64,000 bases of DNA from CAZEAB01 sp964552945 (GTDB lineage: Archaea > Nanobdellota > Nanobdellia > Woesearchaeales > GW2011-AR9): assembly GCA_964552945.1 (NCBI GenBank), contig CAZKIP010000007.1:1-64000 (forward strand). Direction: 5' to 3'. The notes below the pieces were generated by a model. That model made no database searches. It was not told the DNA's origin and was given only the letters and a program-made list of their open reading frames with translations. Positions 1 to 9,500 of this stretch are shown here, piece by piece (positions within the stretch are counted from its first letter, which is position 1; each line of letters begins with the position of its first letter). A program made the translations under genes and the position numbers.

Positions 1-2915
1 ATGTATCAACGCTAGCAGAAGGAACACAAACAATAACGATTATAGCAAACGATTCAGTAGGGAATGTAAACACCACTCAAAGTGTTACAATTACAACAGA
101 TTATACTCCACCTAATGTAACTTGGATTGCACCAACAAACACAACCAATTTCTCAGTTACATCATCAAACCAAACTTTCAACGTATCAGTATTTGATGCA
201 ACTGCTGAAACAGTTCTTTTCTTATTCAACAACGGATCAGGAAATGATTTTAACATCTCCGCCACAAACCAGTCAGGATTTTGGACAGCATCGTACAATG
301 TTTCAACCCTAGCGGAAGGAACGCAAACAATAGGAATTTTTGCTAATGATTCTGTAGGACATGTGAACAATTCACAAACTACCAATATTACTATCACAAC
401 AGATTATACAGCCCCAAATATAACTATACTAACTCCAACTAACAGAAGCAATTACTCCTTTACATCAAGCAATCAAACATTCAACACCTCCGTGTTTGAT
501 GCAAACATTAAATCAGTCTGGTTCTCATTTGATAACGGAACAGGGGCAGATTTCAACATAACAGCAAATAATAATTCAGGATATTGGGCTGCACCATATA
601 ATGTATCAACACTAGCAGAAGGAACGCAAACCGTAACCATCATAGCAAACGATTCAGCAGGAAATGTAAACACAACACAAAGCATTACAATAACAACTGA
701 TTACACTCCTCCTAATGTGACATTCAATTCCCCTAATAATTTAAGCAGTTTCAATATAGAATCAAGTAATACTACATTTAATGTTTCTATCTTTGATGCA
801 AACATTGAAACGGTAAAATTTGTATTCAACAATGGAACGGGAGCAGATTTCAATGTTACACCACAAAATCAATCAGGGTATTGGGTTGCTAGTTACAATG
901 TTTCAACATTAGATACAGCAACACAAACAGTGAAAGTATATGCAAATGATTCATTAGGACATTTAAATTACACAGTCGAATTGACGTTTACAGTAAGTAC
1001 AGATTCAGTTCCACCAAATGTAACCTGGACCACACCAATAAACACAAGTAATTTTTCAAAAACATCTAGTAATCAAACATTTAATGTAAGTATTAACGAA
1101 GCCAACGTATATGGAGTGTTATTCATCTTTGACAATGGAACAGGAACAGAGTTTAATATTTCAGCAACAAACCAATCAGGAAAATGGGTCACTTCATACA
1201 ATGTTTCATCTTTAGACGAAGCAACACAAACAGTTAGAGTGTCTGCAAATGACACCTCAGGAAATGTAAACAACACACAAAAAATTACGATTACAACAGA
1301 TTTCACACCGCCAAACGTGACATGGATTACTCCAACAAACACAAGTAATTTCTCAATAGCTTCAAGTAACCAAACATTCAACACATCTATCTTTGATGCA
1401 AACATTAAAACAGTCTGGTTCTCATTTGATAATGGAACGGGAACAGATTTTAACATTACAGCAAATAATAACTCTGGGTATTGGGCTGCACCATATAATG
1501 TTTCAAGCTTAGCAGAAGGGATACAAACAATTATGATTATAGCAAACGATTCAGCAGGAAATGTAAACACAACACAAAGTATTACAATAACAACAGATTA
1601 CACTATACCTGTAGTTAACATCACATTCCCAACTAACGGAACCAATTTCAGTATTGGATCTTATAATCAAACTTTCAATGTAAGTATCCAAGAAAGAGAC
1701 ATAGGAACTGTCTTATTTAATTTTGATAATTCATCCGGAACAGGATTCAACCTTACTCCAACAAATCAATCAGGATATTGGGTAGCTAGTTACAATGTTT
1801 CAAAGCTAGCAAATGGAACACACCTATTAACAATTTTAGTTAACGACACTGTAAACAATAAAAATAATACGCAAACAATAAATTTCACTTTTGATAATAG
1901 AACAATGCCTGTCGCTCCTGCCCCTGCAGGTGCAGGAAATACAGGAAGTAGTGGAGGAGGAGGTTCAAGTAGTAGTTCAGGTGGTAGTGCCGCCCCAGCA
2001 GCACCATCTGCTCCTTCACCACCTTCTGCCCCAGCACCAGCAAAAACTCCAGCAAAAGCCCCAGCAAAAAAAGCTAGTGTAAGTAAATCAGCGGTAGGGA
2101 AAGGAGATTCTGTAAGCGCCCAAAAAAGTAAAGCTGGAAGAAAAGGTATTGCTACAGGTTTAGCTTTATTTCAGGATTTAGGTACAGTAACTGCAAAATA
2201 TAGTGTTTATGTAATTCCTTTTGTAGGAATTATTTTAATGATGCTTGGGTTAAGTTATGCGATACCTGTTGCAAGAAGAAGGCTTCGCCATAAAATTCAA
2301 AGAGAAACAGTCATGGTTCATTCCCCTTATGTAGAATTAGAAAAAGAAGAAAGAAAGCCAATTAAACAGTGGGGTTTCCATCCCGATCCTTTGCTAGAAA
2401 AAGAATTCGAAGATTTAAACACCCAGATTGCCCACATCAGAAAAGATAGTGAAAAAGTTCCTTTCCATGCTCGGGTATCTAAAGGTTACGAATTAGCAAC
2501 AAAAAGAGTTCACAAGGAGTTAGAAAAAATTAAAGGAAAAACTCTCCCTACTTCACAACCAAGAATTCTTTCTCAATCCGAAAAACACAGAGAACTTTTA
2601 CAAAAGATGGAAGAAATAAATGCTAAAATTGCCAAATTGAAAATGGCTAAGGGAGAAAAATTTAAGGTGATTAGCTCTGCTCCAAAAACTAGTATTAAAA
2701 ATAAAGTAAAAGAAAAAAGAATCTTTCAAACAATAAGTAGAAAAATAAGACCAAGAAGTATGATAGAAAAATACGAAATAACTGCCGCCAGGCAAGTAAA
2801 AAGAATAAGTAAAAAAGTTGAAAAGATGACTGTTGCAAATAATGAGCTTTCATCAATAGATGAAGAGATTGCTAAAGTTAAAAGAAAATTAGAACAACAA
2901 AAGAATAAATATTAA
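1..2915 (+). CDS. Ig-like repeat surface protein, C-terminal membrane anchor and cytoplasmic coiled coil (5' end outside window)
   Basis: The frame is open from the first bases of the window, so the start lies upstream. About six Ig-like modules of 99-101 residues follow each other, each opening near a TTDYTPPNVTW-like strand and containing FDNGTG and NQSGYWV-type motifs. They are packed with N-x-S/T sequons, which suggests an N-glycosylated extracellular stalk. A Gly/Ser/Ala/Pro linker (about 1910-2080) leads to one membrane helix (about 2205-2271), then RRR and a Lys/Glu-rich coiled-coil tail of about 215 residues, presumably cytoplasmic. The topology suggests an adhesin or S-layer-like protein linked to the cell interior. 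No enzymatic motif is visible. Function is inferred from architecture only. Confidence 0.85.
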   Translation, partial: VSTLAEGTQTITIIANDSVGNVNTTQSVTITTDYTPPNVTWIAPTNTTNFSVTSSNQTFNVSVFDATAETVLFLFNNGSGNDFNISATNQSGFWTASYNVSTLAEGTQTIGIFANDSVGHVNNSQTTNITITTDYTAPNITILTPTNRSNYSFTSSNQTFNTSVFDANIKSVWFSFDNGTGADFNITANNNSGYWAAPYNVSTLAEGTQTVTIIANDSAGNVNTTQSITITTDYTPPNVTFNSPNNLSSFNIESSNTTFNVSIFDANIETVKFVFNNGTGADFNVTPQNQSGYWVASYNVSTLDTATQTVKVYANDSLGHLNYTVELTFTVSTDSVPPNVTWTTPINTSNFSKTSSNQTFNVSINEANVYGVLFIFDNGTGTEFNISATNQSGKWVTSYNVSSLDEATQTVRVSANDTSGNVNNTQKITITTDFTPPNVTWITPTNTSNFSIASSNQTFNTSIFDANIKTVWFSFDNGTGTDFNITANNNSGYWAAPYNVSSLAEGIQTIMIIANDSAGNVNTTQSITITTDYTIPVVNITFPTNGTNFSIGSYNQTFNVSIQERDIGTVLFNFDNSSGTGFNLTPTNQSGYWVASYNVSKLANGTHLLTILVNDTVNNKNNTQTINFTFDNRTMPVAPAPAGAGNTGSSGGGGSSSSSGGSAAPAAPSAPSPPSAPAPAKTPAKAPAKKASVSKSAVGKGDSVSAQKSKAGRKGIATGLALFQDLGTVTAKYSVYVIPFVGIILMMLGLSYAIPVARRRLRHKIQRETVMVHSPYVELEKEERKPIKQWGFHPDPLLEKEFEDLNTQIAHIRKDSEKVPFHARVSKGYELATKRVHKELEKIKGKTLPTSQPRILSQSEKHRELLQKMEEINAKIAKLKMAKGEKFKVISSAPKTSIKNKVKEKRIFQTISRKIRPRSMIEKYEITAARQVKRISKKVEKMTVANNELSSIDEEIAKVKRKLEQQKNKY
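108..1905 (+). repeat. Six tandem ~300-bp protein-coding Ig-like repeats
   Basis: The PP/AP/IP codons that open each unit fall at 108, 411, 708, 1011, 1308 and 1605, a period of 297-303 bp (99-101 codons). Units are similar enough in DNA to have arisen by tandem duplication. The spacing and coding content rule out CRISPR. Confidence 0.85.
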
Positions 2916-2919
2916 AAGA

Positions 2920-3441
2920 TTATTCGCTTAAAACGTTTATTTTACATGAGCAAGGAAATTTCTTAGAAGCCCTCTTTAAAGCTTCTTTAGCAACCTTAAC
3001 ATTAGCCTTATTCACTCTAACTTCCATTAAAGTTTGACCTTCTTTAACCCTAGCTGCAGAACCAATAGATTTACCATAAGATTTCTTCATTCCCGTACTC
3101 AAACGATCTGCTCCAGCACCACTTGCCAAAGCGTTTTCTCTTAAGATGTGAAAAGGATAAATTCTGATTTTTAGTAAATAATCTTTTACCAAATTTCTTT
3201 CTAATAACCGATTTGAAGTCATTCTTGCCGACTCAATAGCATTGTGCCTAATATTCATGGCTCTTGTCGCATTAAGAACAACCACAGTATCAAATTCCTT
3301 ATTTGGAGAACCCATAACAAACTTAATAACTTTCATATGAGGAAACCCTCCCCTAACAAAGTTTTTAGTGGTATACTTACTAACTCGAGTGTAAGGCCTC
3401 TCTAGGTTCTGATACGCTGCAAACTTTCTTAATTTTGCCAT
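2920..3441 (-). CDS. rpl10e: Large-subunit ribosomal protein L10e (uL16)
   Basis: This 173-residue protein has the archaeal/eukaryotic uL16 layout: an MAKLRKFAAYQ-type start, the RPYTRVS segment, a basic GADRLSTGMKKSYGK segment and a C-terminal KVNKANVKVAKEALKRA helix. uL16 sits near the central protuberance and helps position the tRNA acceptor arm at the peptidyl-transferase centre. It follows the lysozyme gene by 42 bases on the same strand but has its own TATA-like box (3461-3472), so it is probably transcribed separately. Length matches the family. Confidence 0.95.
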   Translation of the reverse strand: MAKLRKFAAYQNLERPYTRVSKYTTKNFVRGGFPHMKVIKFVMGSPNKEFDTVVVLNATRAMNIRHNAIESARMTSNRLLERNLVKDYLLKIRIYPFHILRENALASGAGADRLSTGMKKSYGKSIGSAARVKEGQTLMEVRVNKANVKVAKEALKRASKKFPCSCKINVLSE

Positions 3442-3460
3442 TTTTAGCTGTAGATGGGGC

Positions 3461-3472
3461 TTATTTATAAAG
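3461..3472 (-). promoter_or_regulatory. TATA box of rpl10e
   Basis: On the minus strand CTTTATAAATAA lies about 20-31 bases upstream of the L10e ATG. This spacing suits a leaderless or very short-leader archaeal transcript. Confidence 0.55.
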
Positions 3473-3483
3473 ATTACGGGTAA

Positions 3484-5958
3484 TTAAGCAACAGATTGAG
3501 AGAGATGTTGTTGTAAACAAAATTTAAATCTTGTCTTCAAACGAATATCCTGTTTATTATTACTTTTACCAAGTTGACCATAAACTCCTCCTGAAGTTCC
3601 AGACTTAGGAAATGAAGCCCAAATGGGTGCAATTCTATCCCAAATAGGCCAAAAATCATCGCTTTTAATAGCTTGTTTAAGTTTCGTAGTACTAACACCA
3701 GTACCATGAGCCAGTTTCAGTGCCCCTTTATCTTGATCTAAAGGATAAAACCCATTAACGAATTCTTTATTTTTTTTCAGGCCACTATAAGTGCTCCATA
3801 AAAATTGGTACCTTCCAGCCCCAGTACTTCGACAACTTTTAGCTGAACAATCATTTTTTTGCAAACAAGATTTTTTCCAACAAATCCCTTTATTAGTAAT
3901 TTCGCCGGTCTCAACAGGATGCCCTTTAAGACTCTTAATTTGTTTAAAAGTCACCATATAATCGTATCTACCTGCTTTATCTGATCCTAACTCAGCTAAG
4001 CCAATTGTATCTAGAAGAGCCCTTTCTTCAGGAGAACCATGCTGAGCAACACAAGCCCCTTCTTTTGGAGTTAAACCAACGTCTCCTTTTGATGCTCCTG
4101 AACTCGAAGAAACCTCCTTTTTTACGGGATACACAACATCAAAATCCATCCAACCTTTGTCAACTACAAATATATTGCCTTTGATAGCAGCGTTTAAAGT
4201 TAATTTATCACTAACCTTCAACCACGCTTGATCTATTTCCTTACATTTCTTTCCATTTTGACAATTCTGCGGAACCTCTTGAACCGAAGGCACAGAACTT
4301 GCTCCAGAACCCCCCCCAGAGGTCCCACTAGCTTTTTTAGACAAACCCCACTCTCTTCTTAGCTCATCTATCTGAGAACTACTCAAACCAGTTTGAGCAA
4401 TATAAACATCTTGATATACCTTAACTCCAACTCTTGCATGGCCTTCTGAATTCCAATGTCTTTGATCACCGGAATTACAATAAGCACATTTATCCTTATC
4501 AATTGGGTCTTCTAAAGCAGGACCTAAATCAATTGCTTTAACAACCCCTAATTGATCTTTGTTAAGCCAAGAACCCCTACTATTTAACAACTCATTATTA
4601 AATTTCTTTACACAACTGCTTTGCCAATTGTTACGTGGACTTATTGTGGTGACATATATCTTTTTCACACCCACTTTTTGAGCTCTATCAACCATTTTTA
4701 TTAAAGAAGTTTTACTGTAAGTACATTGACCGCCTTTTTTATAAACCATATTCCCAGAAGGATTTATTATCAAAATATCTAAGGGGTCGCCATTAGGTTT
4801 CAAAAAATTCTCAGTAAGAAATTTCAATTGTCGATTAGGAGCATAGCCTCCAATTGCTTCCACATTAATTTTTTGGCTACCTGCACAAAGTTTTTTTCTT
4901 AAGTAGTATTTCGCCCAACCATAACCAGGAGCAGTATTGGAAGCACCAGTAATCCCCACATACAAGTCCTTGCATTTTTCAGAAGTTTTATCTTCTATAA
5001 TTCCAGCCCCAATAGTAGAAACAGAAATGATTCCTTTATCTTTCAAAAATTCCTTCCCTTTTTCATAAATTGTTGCTGCATCGCCACTATACCAAACATT
5101 AAAAATTTCTCTTCTGTAAGCCTTGCCACTTTTCCAAAAATATAATGTTTCAGCTTTCTCCCACATTAATTCCTGGGAAGGCTTTCCATCAACAACTTTT
5201 GAATAAATCCTCCACCCACTTTTATCTTGATAATAAAATAATTCATCACCAAAATAAGTAGATGGATATTCTGTATTATCTTCCCAAGTTGTAGTAGGCC
5301 CATAAAGTGGGGGTGAAGAAACTTTATCATCTAAACCATTCCATCCTTCCAAAGGAGAGGAGTATAATAACCGATTTTTACCTTCAGAAGCTTTCTCTGA
5401 ATAGATATAAATTCCATCATCTGAAGAAACCCATTGTGCAATCTTATCTGAATTTTGTAAAATTACTAACCACCCACCTTGACTCCAACTAAAAATGTCA
5501 AGAACAAAATCCATTTGGCTAGGAGAAGCTAATAGGAGATAAGGATATGGTGCAGAGGGAGGAGTTTGAACAGCAGGCCCAGATTCAAGAAAATTTTCTG
5601 GGATAAAACCGTCTTTCCATTCAGCATAAAGTTCTATTTTTCTATAACTCTTTTTTCCCTCTTTTAACATAAATTCGTAATGTTTAGTTTTCCAATTAAT
5701 CTCGCCATCTTTCTTAAGAACCAATAACCACCCTTCTTTAATCCATGTCCAACCACCGATCTCTTCACCAGTTGCCAGAAAACTATCTGGATCTCCTGAA
5801 AATTCAGGTGCACCAAAAGGTTTGGGTTGAGAATTTGCATCAGAAATCATCTCATCAGTTAAAAGAGAAATCGCCTTTTCCAAAGTAGGTTCTTCAGCTA
5901 AAGAACTAAAAGTAAACATGGAGGCCAAAATTACAAGCAAAATAATTATTTTCTTCAT
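3484..5958 (-). CDS. Secreted SGNH hydrolase + GH104 (lambda endolysin-like) peptidoglycan lyase
   Basis: This 824-residue protein begins with a signal peptide (about 1-21). Residues about 65-290 hold three loosely repeated Trp/Tyr-rich segments starting with GW. Residues about 328-520 match an SGNH/GDSL hydrolase: GITGASN (block I, Ser340), NPSGN (block III, Asn403) and DQRHWNSEGH (block V, Asp498/His501). After a Gly/Ser linker, residues about 640-820 closely match phage lambda endolysin R (GH104): GLAELGSD with Glu656 in the place of the lambda catalytic Glu19, then STGAGRYQF (711-719), QAIKSDD, and an IWASFP...YGQ ending. Family knowledge says GH104 cleaves the MurNAc-GlcNAc bond and SGNH enzymes can remove acetyl groups. 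The gene overlaps its upstream neighbour by 4 bp and is last in the surface operon. Target is inferred to be bacterial peptidoglycan. Confidence 0.85.
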   Translation of the reverse strand: MKKIIILLVILASMFTFSSLAEEPTLEKAISLLTDEMISDANSQPKPFGAPEFSGDPDSFLATGEEIGGWTWIKEGWLLVLKKDGEINWKTKHYEFMLKEGKKSYRKIELYAEWKDGFIPENFLESGPAVQTPPSAPYPYLLLASPSQMDFVLDIFSWSQGGWLVILQNSDKIAQWVSSDDGIYIYSEKASEGKNRLLYSSPLEGWNGLDDKVSSPPLYGPTTTWEDNTEYPSTYFGDELFYYQDKSGWRIYSKVVDGKPSQELMWEKAETLYFWKSGKAYRREIFNVWYSGDAATIYEKGKEFLKDKGIISVSTIGAGIIEDKTSEKCKDLYVGITGASNTAPGYGWAKYYLRKKLCAGSQKINVEAIGGYAPNRQLKFLTENFLKPNGDPLDILIINPSGNMVYKKGGQCTYSKTSLIKMVDRAQKVGVKKIYVTTISPRNNWQSSCVKKFNNELLNSRGSWLNKDQLGVVKAIDLGPALEDPIDKDKCAYCNSGDQRHWNSEGHARVGVKVYQDVYIAQTGLSSSQIDELRREWGLSKKASGTSGGGSGASSVPSVQEVPQNCQNGKKCKEIDQAWLKVSDKLTLNAAIKGNIFVVDKGWMDFDVVYPVKKEVSSSSGASKGDVGLTPKEGACVAQHGSPEERALLDTIGLAELGSDKAGRYDYMVTFKQIKSLKGHPVETGEITNKGICWKKSCLQKNDCSAKSCRSTGAGRYQFLWSTYSGLKKNKEFVNGFYPLDQDKGALKLAHGTGVSTTKLKQAIKSDDFWPIWDRIAPIWASFPKSGTSGGVYGQLGKSNNKQDIRLKTRFKFCLQQHLSQSVA

Positions 5959-6524
5959 TTTATCAATTCAAACATTTTTGTTGTTATTATTTTTTTATTC
6001 AATTGGGGATTTTCAATTATAAAATCTACGGAATATTCTCCTGCCAAAGCTTCTTCAGATAAAGTAAAGTAATCTGCGAAAACTACCACTTCACTTTCCA
6101 TCATGCTACTACCCGAGAATTGGTGAGAATTTTTTTGATCTGCTTCAAAGATGGTAAATCCTCTAGGATCTTTAACACGATAATTTCTTTTTAATGATAT
6201 GACATTGCCAGAAACACTACTCTCAACAGCAAACCACAAATAAACTCTCTCTCCTTCTGCAAAAGATTCTTTTTCTTGATCACAATACAAATCTTCATCA
6301 ACAAAATCACAGAAAAGTAAATCTCTCAAAACTAAAGATCCCGCTCTATCAAAAGGAATAAATTCCGTATTCAAAATTTTCTGCTGACTTTCTCCATCTT
6401 TAACATTAATTACTTCCGTCTTTACTAAAATTAAAATAACCGAACTTGTTAAAACTACAATAATTAAAAATATCAGTAAGGAAACGAACACTCCACCTTT
6501 TTTATTCATTTTATTTAGCTTCAT
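5955..6524 (-). CDS. Small membrane-anchored protein with pilin-like N-terminus
   Basis: The start at 6524 is chosen because its ATG overlaps the stop of the 1825-residue gene (ATGA); an ATG at 6542 would add six residues. The 189-residue product starts with a basic stretch and KKGG, followed by a hydrophobic segment of about 25 residues, resembling archaeal class III (type IV pilin-like) signal peptides. The remaining ~150 residues look extracellular and beta-rich, with a CDFVDEDLYC segment that could form a disulfide. It is cotranscribed with genes on both sides (4-bp overlaps). No family recognised; a minor pilin-like subunit or partner of the neighbouring surface proteins is a guess. Confidence 0.75.
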   Translation of the reverse strand: MKLNKMNKKGGVFVSLLIFLIIVVLTSSVILILVKTEVINVKDGESQQKILNTEFIPFDRAGSLVLRDLLFCDFVDEDLYCDQEKESFAEGERVYLWFAVESSVSGNVISLKRNYRVKDPRGFTIFEADQKNSHQFSGSSMMESEVVVFADYFTLSEEALAGEYSVDFIIENPQLNKKIITTKMFELIK

Positions 6525-9500
6525 TTTGGACAACACTTCCAATCGCTCGGATTTTTAATACCTCTTTTTTTCAAAATTGAATCTTGACATTGTAAGGACA
6601 CACATTTATCTGCTTTAGTTTGATCAAAGGTAGACAACTTAGTATCCTGACAACTAAAATCTTCATACTGTGGCAAAGTTTCGCATTTTGTTAAAGCACT
6701 TGTTTCCCCACAATACTTTTGGAATCTCTTATCAACATCATTATCAATCAAACAAAGATACTTCTTTATTTTCTTATATTCAGTTGTTCCAGTTACATAT
6801 GCAGGATATCCTCCTTCAGCAAATCCTGGTTCAAAGAATCTACCAAGCAAACTAATAATTTCTCCTCTGAAATTATCCTTCCCTTGCATCACATAGCTAG
6901 AAATCCAATAATATAAAGCACTAGCATCATCTAAATTATTCTCTTTTAATTTAACAATGGCTTCCGCTTTATTTTGAACTAACTGATAATTATCATTCAT
7001 AAAATCGTCATGCATCCCTATGGCTACAGCAACTTCTTCTTTTTGAAGTTGTAATTTTATTTTCTGAGTATGAGAGTTTTTCCCAAAGGAACTTTTTGGA
7101 ACTAAATTGATTGCAGTAAAACAATTATCTCCTGCTCCAGGTTGTAATAACTCCACTTTAACATTTAAAGAGCCCACATTACCTTTTGAAGAACTCGTCG
7201 AAGGAACAGTTTTATATTCACATTTCCCGTTACTCTTCTCAGGATTACCTAGAACTTTCTTAAATCTAAACTCACCTAATGTAAAAACAGCAGCATCTAT
7301 ATCGCTCTTAGTTAAATCAATGTCTCCGCCATAAGATAAATAGCCATTCTTATTAAGATCATACTTCTTACTATTTCCACCAGGAATAACAGAAACATCA
7401 TTATTACCAACTCTTAGTTGATATTTGTTATTGCTCTGTTTCTCAAAAAAGAAAGGCATGTTCACACTTTTTGAAGTTGCTTCATCTGGCCAAGCAACAA
7501 TCTCCAGTTCTTTCCCATTTCCACCACATCCTGCATCACTCACAGTATCTCTTCTAACAATCGTACCTACTTTACCACCACTGATCATGTCTGGAGTAAC
7601 TCTTCCTAAACTTAAACTTGGTGCAACCGTACCTGTGTAACCTTCTCCCAACAAAACAATTTGTTTATTCTTACCTTTGTTATCGGTAACTTTCAAACAA
7701 GCTTTATCATTACCTATTCTAACATAAGGTTTCACAACTATTTCATTATTTAAAACAAAAAGGTTAGGGGTCTTACAATCAACAAATTCTTCAGTTTCTT
7801 TGTTATAACAACGTAAGAAAGGATGTTCTAAATAAGATTGTCCTCCTTGAAATAATGTACTTAATTCAGGACAGAGATATCTTCCTGTAGCAAAGTCAAC
7901 TTGACATTGTGCAAATTCCTTACCTGCTTTATGACTTAAAGGGAAATAAAATAACCCTCCCTGTGCAGTTTGATATCCTTCATCAAAACACTCTTTAGGG
8001 TCTTGACCTGATTCTAAAAATAATTCTAATTTTACATGATCATATCTGAAATGACTGCTGATTTGTAGAGGATTTTTGTAAGGAATATCATATGGTTGTA
8101 ATCTAGTAAGTGATCCAAATTTAGAGCCACTTTGAATTATTTTTTCCTTATCACCCTGGAATGGAGTATTCTGGTTACTTGCTTTCAAACAATCACATCC
8201 TTGTCCATCACAAGATTGATCTATTCCTTTATTTCCTAAATCTTCTACACCAATACATTTTAAGCTAGTTCTGTATCCTCTTAACCGACATCCTGGAATA
8301 ATATCCATCCCTAAATTGTAAGTAAATTGAGGTAAACCTTGAATTGGGTCAAATGAAGTGAATTCCCTGTTAGCAATTAGAGGAAGAACACTAGTTTTCA
8401 TAGGTCTTCCATAAGCAGAATCTGTAAGGAAATCAAAATTTGATGGAAAGTCATAACCTAAAGCAAACAAACACATTGATTGAGTAAATCCTTCAGAACC
8501 AACTCTAAATTGTTGTTCAGCAACAGCACCATAATCATCTTTCAAATCGCTGGTTGAACCTTTCAACCCTTCTGGGATCCCTTGTCTAAGAGCTTTAAAA
8601 AGTTGAGTTGCGTCTCCATCCGTAGGGTCTTTAAGTTCGGGTACATCATCAAATGTAACAGGTGAACATTGGTTTGTTAAAAGAGAAATTCCACTATAGA
8701 TCCAACTACAAACTGTGTTGGTGAAAAAAGTTTTACAAGAACCAGCATCCTGAATTGCTGAATTCTTAGCTGCTAAAATACAATTTCTAAATTGAATTAA
8801 TCCATTCTGTAACAGAGTTAATTGATCTTGGATTCTAGGTAAACACATGGTTTGCCAAGCTGGAACATAATCTCTAGGGTTAATTCTAGCAATTTTTTTA
8901 TCTCCCACAAAATCGGAGATGTGATCTAAACCAAAAGCGGCGGTGAAATCTCTTCCACCATAATATCTCCATTCAGGATAGTAAGTTCCTTTATTTCTGC
9001 CAGATTCTCTATAAATAGAAGATTGTCGGTAACTCCATTCTTCAACAACTTCATTTTCTTTTTTCAAAGCAACCCTAACACTTTTACTTTTCTTTAAAGG
9101 AACGTCTTGTTTCTCACATGCACATTGATATTTATCTCCAGTATTTTCTTCCACAAAACAATCTTTCGTATAACCAGCAGTGAAAGTTGAAGCATCAACT
9201 TTTTTACCAACACTACTTCTTAATTTAAGACCTGAAAGGCTTTTCTCTTCCTTATAACATCCACCACCAGTCAAATAAGCACCAGATTTTTCATCCAATC
9301 TATAACCATCTGAAACTGCACGGAAACCAGATTTAGCTTTACAAACATTTTTACAACTTTTCTCTTCAGCAACACAAGCAGGCCCGTTTAGATCTCCTTT
9401 AAGAGCCAAAACTTTGGATTTAGTTTGTCCAGGATTTAAGACAGGATTCAATCTCCAGATTCCTCTGTTATCTAATTTAGTCACATCCTTTGCACAACTT

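Noticed and set aside
108..1905. Possible CRISPR-like repeat array
   Set aside because: The period is about 300 bp, units diverge, and the whole stretch is one open protein frame.
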